Shown in pieces: positions 7,882 to 8,606 of a DNA stretch of 8,606 bases (positions are counted from its first letter, which is position 1; each line of letters starts with the position of its first letter). Under the pieces are notes generated by a model, which was not told the DNA's origin, searched no databases, and worked only from the letters and a program-made list of their open reading frames with translations. The translations under genes and the position numbers were made by a program. Source of the stretch: an uncultured Persicitalea sp. (GTDB lineage Bacteria; Bacteroidota; Bacteroidia; Cytophagales; Spirosomataceae); the NCBI GenBank assembly GCA_950075905.1, contig CATMVR010000172.1, positions 1 through 8,606 of the forward strand, read 5' to 3'.

Positions 7882-7972
7882 ATCTTTCAAGTTTCAGATT
7901 TTAGGTAGGTTAGGCAAAATCAACAGTAAACAGCGGGTAGGAGAAGCTATTTGGAAAGTATGGTAAGGGCAA

Positions 7973-8001
7973 AAAAATAAAGGGAAGCTCCCTTTATTTT
8001 T
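7973..8001. terminator. Long hairpin, probable terminator after susD
   Basis: AAAAATAAAGGGA (7973-7985) and TCCCTTTATTTTT (7989-8001) are perfect 13-bp arms around a 3-nt loop. The minus-strand transcript ends the stem in a U-rich tract, as expected for an intrinsic terminator. It starts 36 bp past the susD stop and 91 bp before the GH30 start. It may end the susC/susD message or only reduce transcription into GH30. Confidence 0.75.
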
Positions 8002-8037
8002 CTGTCTATGAAAATTTACTCTGTGTTTATTCCAGGG

Positions 8038-8334
8038 TCAATAACCGGGATTCTGTTCCAGCACAGCCCCACGGTTTCTTTCAATTTCGCCCTGCGGAAT
8101 GGCCCAGAGGTTGAAATGCGGCCTCATGTTCACGCCATAGAATGGGTTCAGACGAGTGACGCGGTCATACAGTTTGCCAAGTCGCATCAGGGTCAGCATC
8201 CGCTTTTCCTCCACGCCCAGTTCCCGCATGCGTTCATCCAGAATAAAGTCAATACTCATATCGGCAGCGGTAGCCAGTTTGGCTTTGGCGCGGGTCCGGA
8301 TCACGTTTATGTCCTCGGCGGCTTTGGCGGCATT
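8038..8334 (-). CDS. SusD/RagB family outer-membrane lipoprotein, C-terminal fragment
   Basis: SusD proteins are surface lipoproteins that bind glycans and cap the SusC TonB-dependent transporter. Seen: 98 codons up to a TGA stop. The fragment starts in the Asn-Ala-Ala-Lys-Ala-Ala helix before DINVIRTRA and continues with FILDERMREL, a GKL turn and LNPFYG. It ends with LWAIPQGEIERN and the closing QNPGY. These are the standard order and wording of the SusD C-terminus. The first roughly 400 residues, including the lipoprotein signal and most of the TPR region, are missing, because the sequence changes to an unrelated gene on the opposite strand at about 8317-8334. The minus-strand frame runs on to a TTG at 8484, but that part is antisense to cobK and does not resemble SusD. 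Neighbourhood: the GH30 gene follows on the same strand, which marks a polysaccharide utilization locus. The truncation is probably a chimera, not decay. Confidence 0.9.
   Translation of the reverse strand, partial: NAAKAAEDINVIRTRAKAKLATAADMSIDFILDERMRELGVEEKRMLTLMRLGKLYDRVTRLNPFYGVNMRPHFNLWAIPQGEIERNRGAVLEQNPGY
8317..8334. other. Chimeric junction with shared microhomology
   Basis: This 18-bp stretch reads in the plus direction as Gly-Gly-Phe-Gly-Gly-Ile, a conserved CobK motif. In the minus direction it reads as Asn-Ala-Ala-Lys-Ala-Ala, which fits SusD. To the left only SusD makes sense and to the right only CobK. GC content over 120-base samples is about 53% on the left (8041-8160) and about 67% on the right (8401-8520). 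This is the signature of two sequences joined at a short common word. Confidence 0.75.
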
Positions 8335-8606
8335 GAGGGCATGAAGACGTATATTGCCGAAAATGCCGTAGACGTTGTTATCGACGCTACCCATCCCTTT
8401 GCTGACCAAATCTCGGACCACGCCAACGTCGCCTGTGCCGGGGTTCCTGTGCCGCGGCTTCAGGTCGTGCGCCCCGGTTGGCAAATGCCCCCGGGGGCCA
8501 CCGTCCTTGAAGTCGATAGCCTTGACGGCGGCGCCGCAATTCTGCCCCGTGTCGCCCGGCGGGTATTCCTGACCACCGGACAGGGGGGGCTAGAATCGTT
8601 CTCAGG
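8317..8606 (+). CDS. cobK: Precorrin-6A reductase, internal fragment, both ends missing
   Basis: CobK (CbiJ in the anaerobic route) reduces precorrin-6A with NADPH in cobalamin ring synthesis, in the cytoplasm. Seen: an open frame of 96 codons that runs off the right edge. It opens with GGFGGIEG, then has VVIDATHPFADQIS about 20 residues later, a short Pro/Arg/Gly-Trp segment, and RRVFLTTGQGGLESF at the end. These are the family's conserved blocks in the right order: GGFGG(V/I)(D/E)G, DATHPFA and RVFLTTG..G. About 65-70 N-terminal residues and the C-terminal half are absent. The first ATG (8341) is internal, not a real start. Codons are strongly GC-rich, unlike the rest of the window, and no other cobalamin gene is present. 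It therefore probably comes from another, high-GC genome (actinobacterial or proteobacterial; not resolved). Confidence 0.85.

Noticed and set aside
7882..7972. Promoter for the GH30 gene
   Set aside because: No TAnnTTTG match with a TTTG partner is visible on the minus strand in this stretch.
8335..8484. Minus-strand extension of the SusD fragment to a TTG at 8484
   Set aside because: It is the exact antisense of the CobK frame, with Arg/Gly/Pro-rich composition and no SusD resemblance; the SusD part ends at about 8334.
8317..8606. A new SusD-CobK fusion or a cobalamin-linked glycan system
   Set aside because: The two genes are on opposite strands, both are truncated at the junction, base composition shifts sharply, and a short shared word explains the join.

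Overview
The window looks like a contig end from an aerobic, polysaccharide-degrading Bacteroidota, most likely Cytophagales. The evidence is a SusD C-terminus, lipoprotein signals of the Cys-Lys-Lys-Asp-Asp kind, an outer-membrane barrel protein ending in Phe, no clear Shine-Dalgarno sequences, and a moderate base composition of about 50-55% GC. The genus cannot be fixed from this sequence.

Layout, left to right: (i) 181-3455, two minus-strand genes in a probable operon. The upstream one encodes a 507-residue envelope protein with an OmpA-like peptidoglycan-binding domain and a C-terminal outer-membrane barrel. The downstream one encodes a 572-residue lipoprotein with Ig-like/sandwich regions and a PA-IL-like (galactose-binding-like) segment. 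(ii) 3456-3868, a 413-bp divergent intergenic region with weak regulatory candidates and no convincing gene. (iii) 3869-6529, plus strand, a GH2 lipoprotein of the exo-beta-D-glucosaminidase subgroup. (iv) 6589-7881, minus strand, a GH30 lipoprotein closely resembling glucuronoxylanases (subfamily 8), convergent with the GH2 gene and sharing a bidirectional terminator with it. (v) 8038-8334, minus strand, the last 98 codons of a SusD/RagB outer-membrane glycan-binding lipoprotein. (vi) 8317-8606, plus strand, a GC-rich fragment that reads as the middle of CobK, precorrin-6A reductase.

The SusD fragment, GH30 and GH2 form the downstream part of a polysaccharide utilization locus: capture of a glycan by a SusC/SusD pair, endo-cleavage by the GH30 (probably on glucuronate-substituted xylan) and exo-trimming by the GH2. 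The substrate of the GH2 is uncertain, because its subgroup acts on chitosan-type or mannose-type links rather than xylan. The OmpA/lectin-like pair is an envelope unit with no visible catalytic role.

The most notable observation is the right end. At about 8317-8334 the sequence changes abruptly from susD (minus strand) to cobK (plus strand), with a jump from about 53% to about 67% GC and an 18-bp stretch that fits both genes. This is best explained as an assembly or amplification chimera between two genomes, not a new biological fusion. I found no RNA genes, CRISPR arrays, insertion sequences or phage genes, and no convincing undescribed system.
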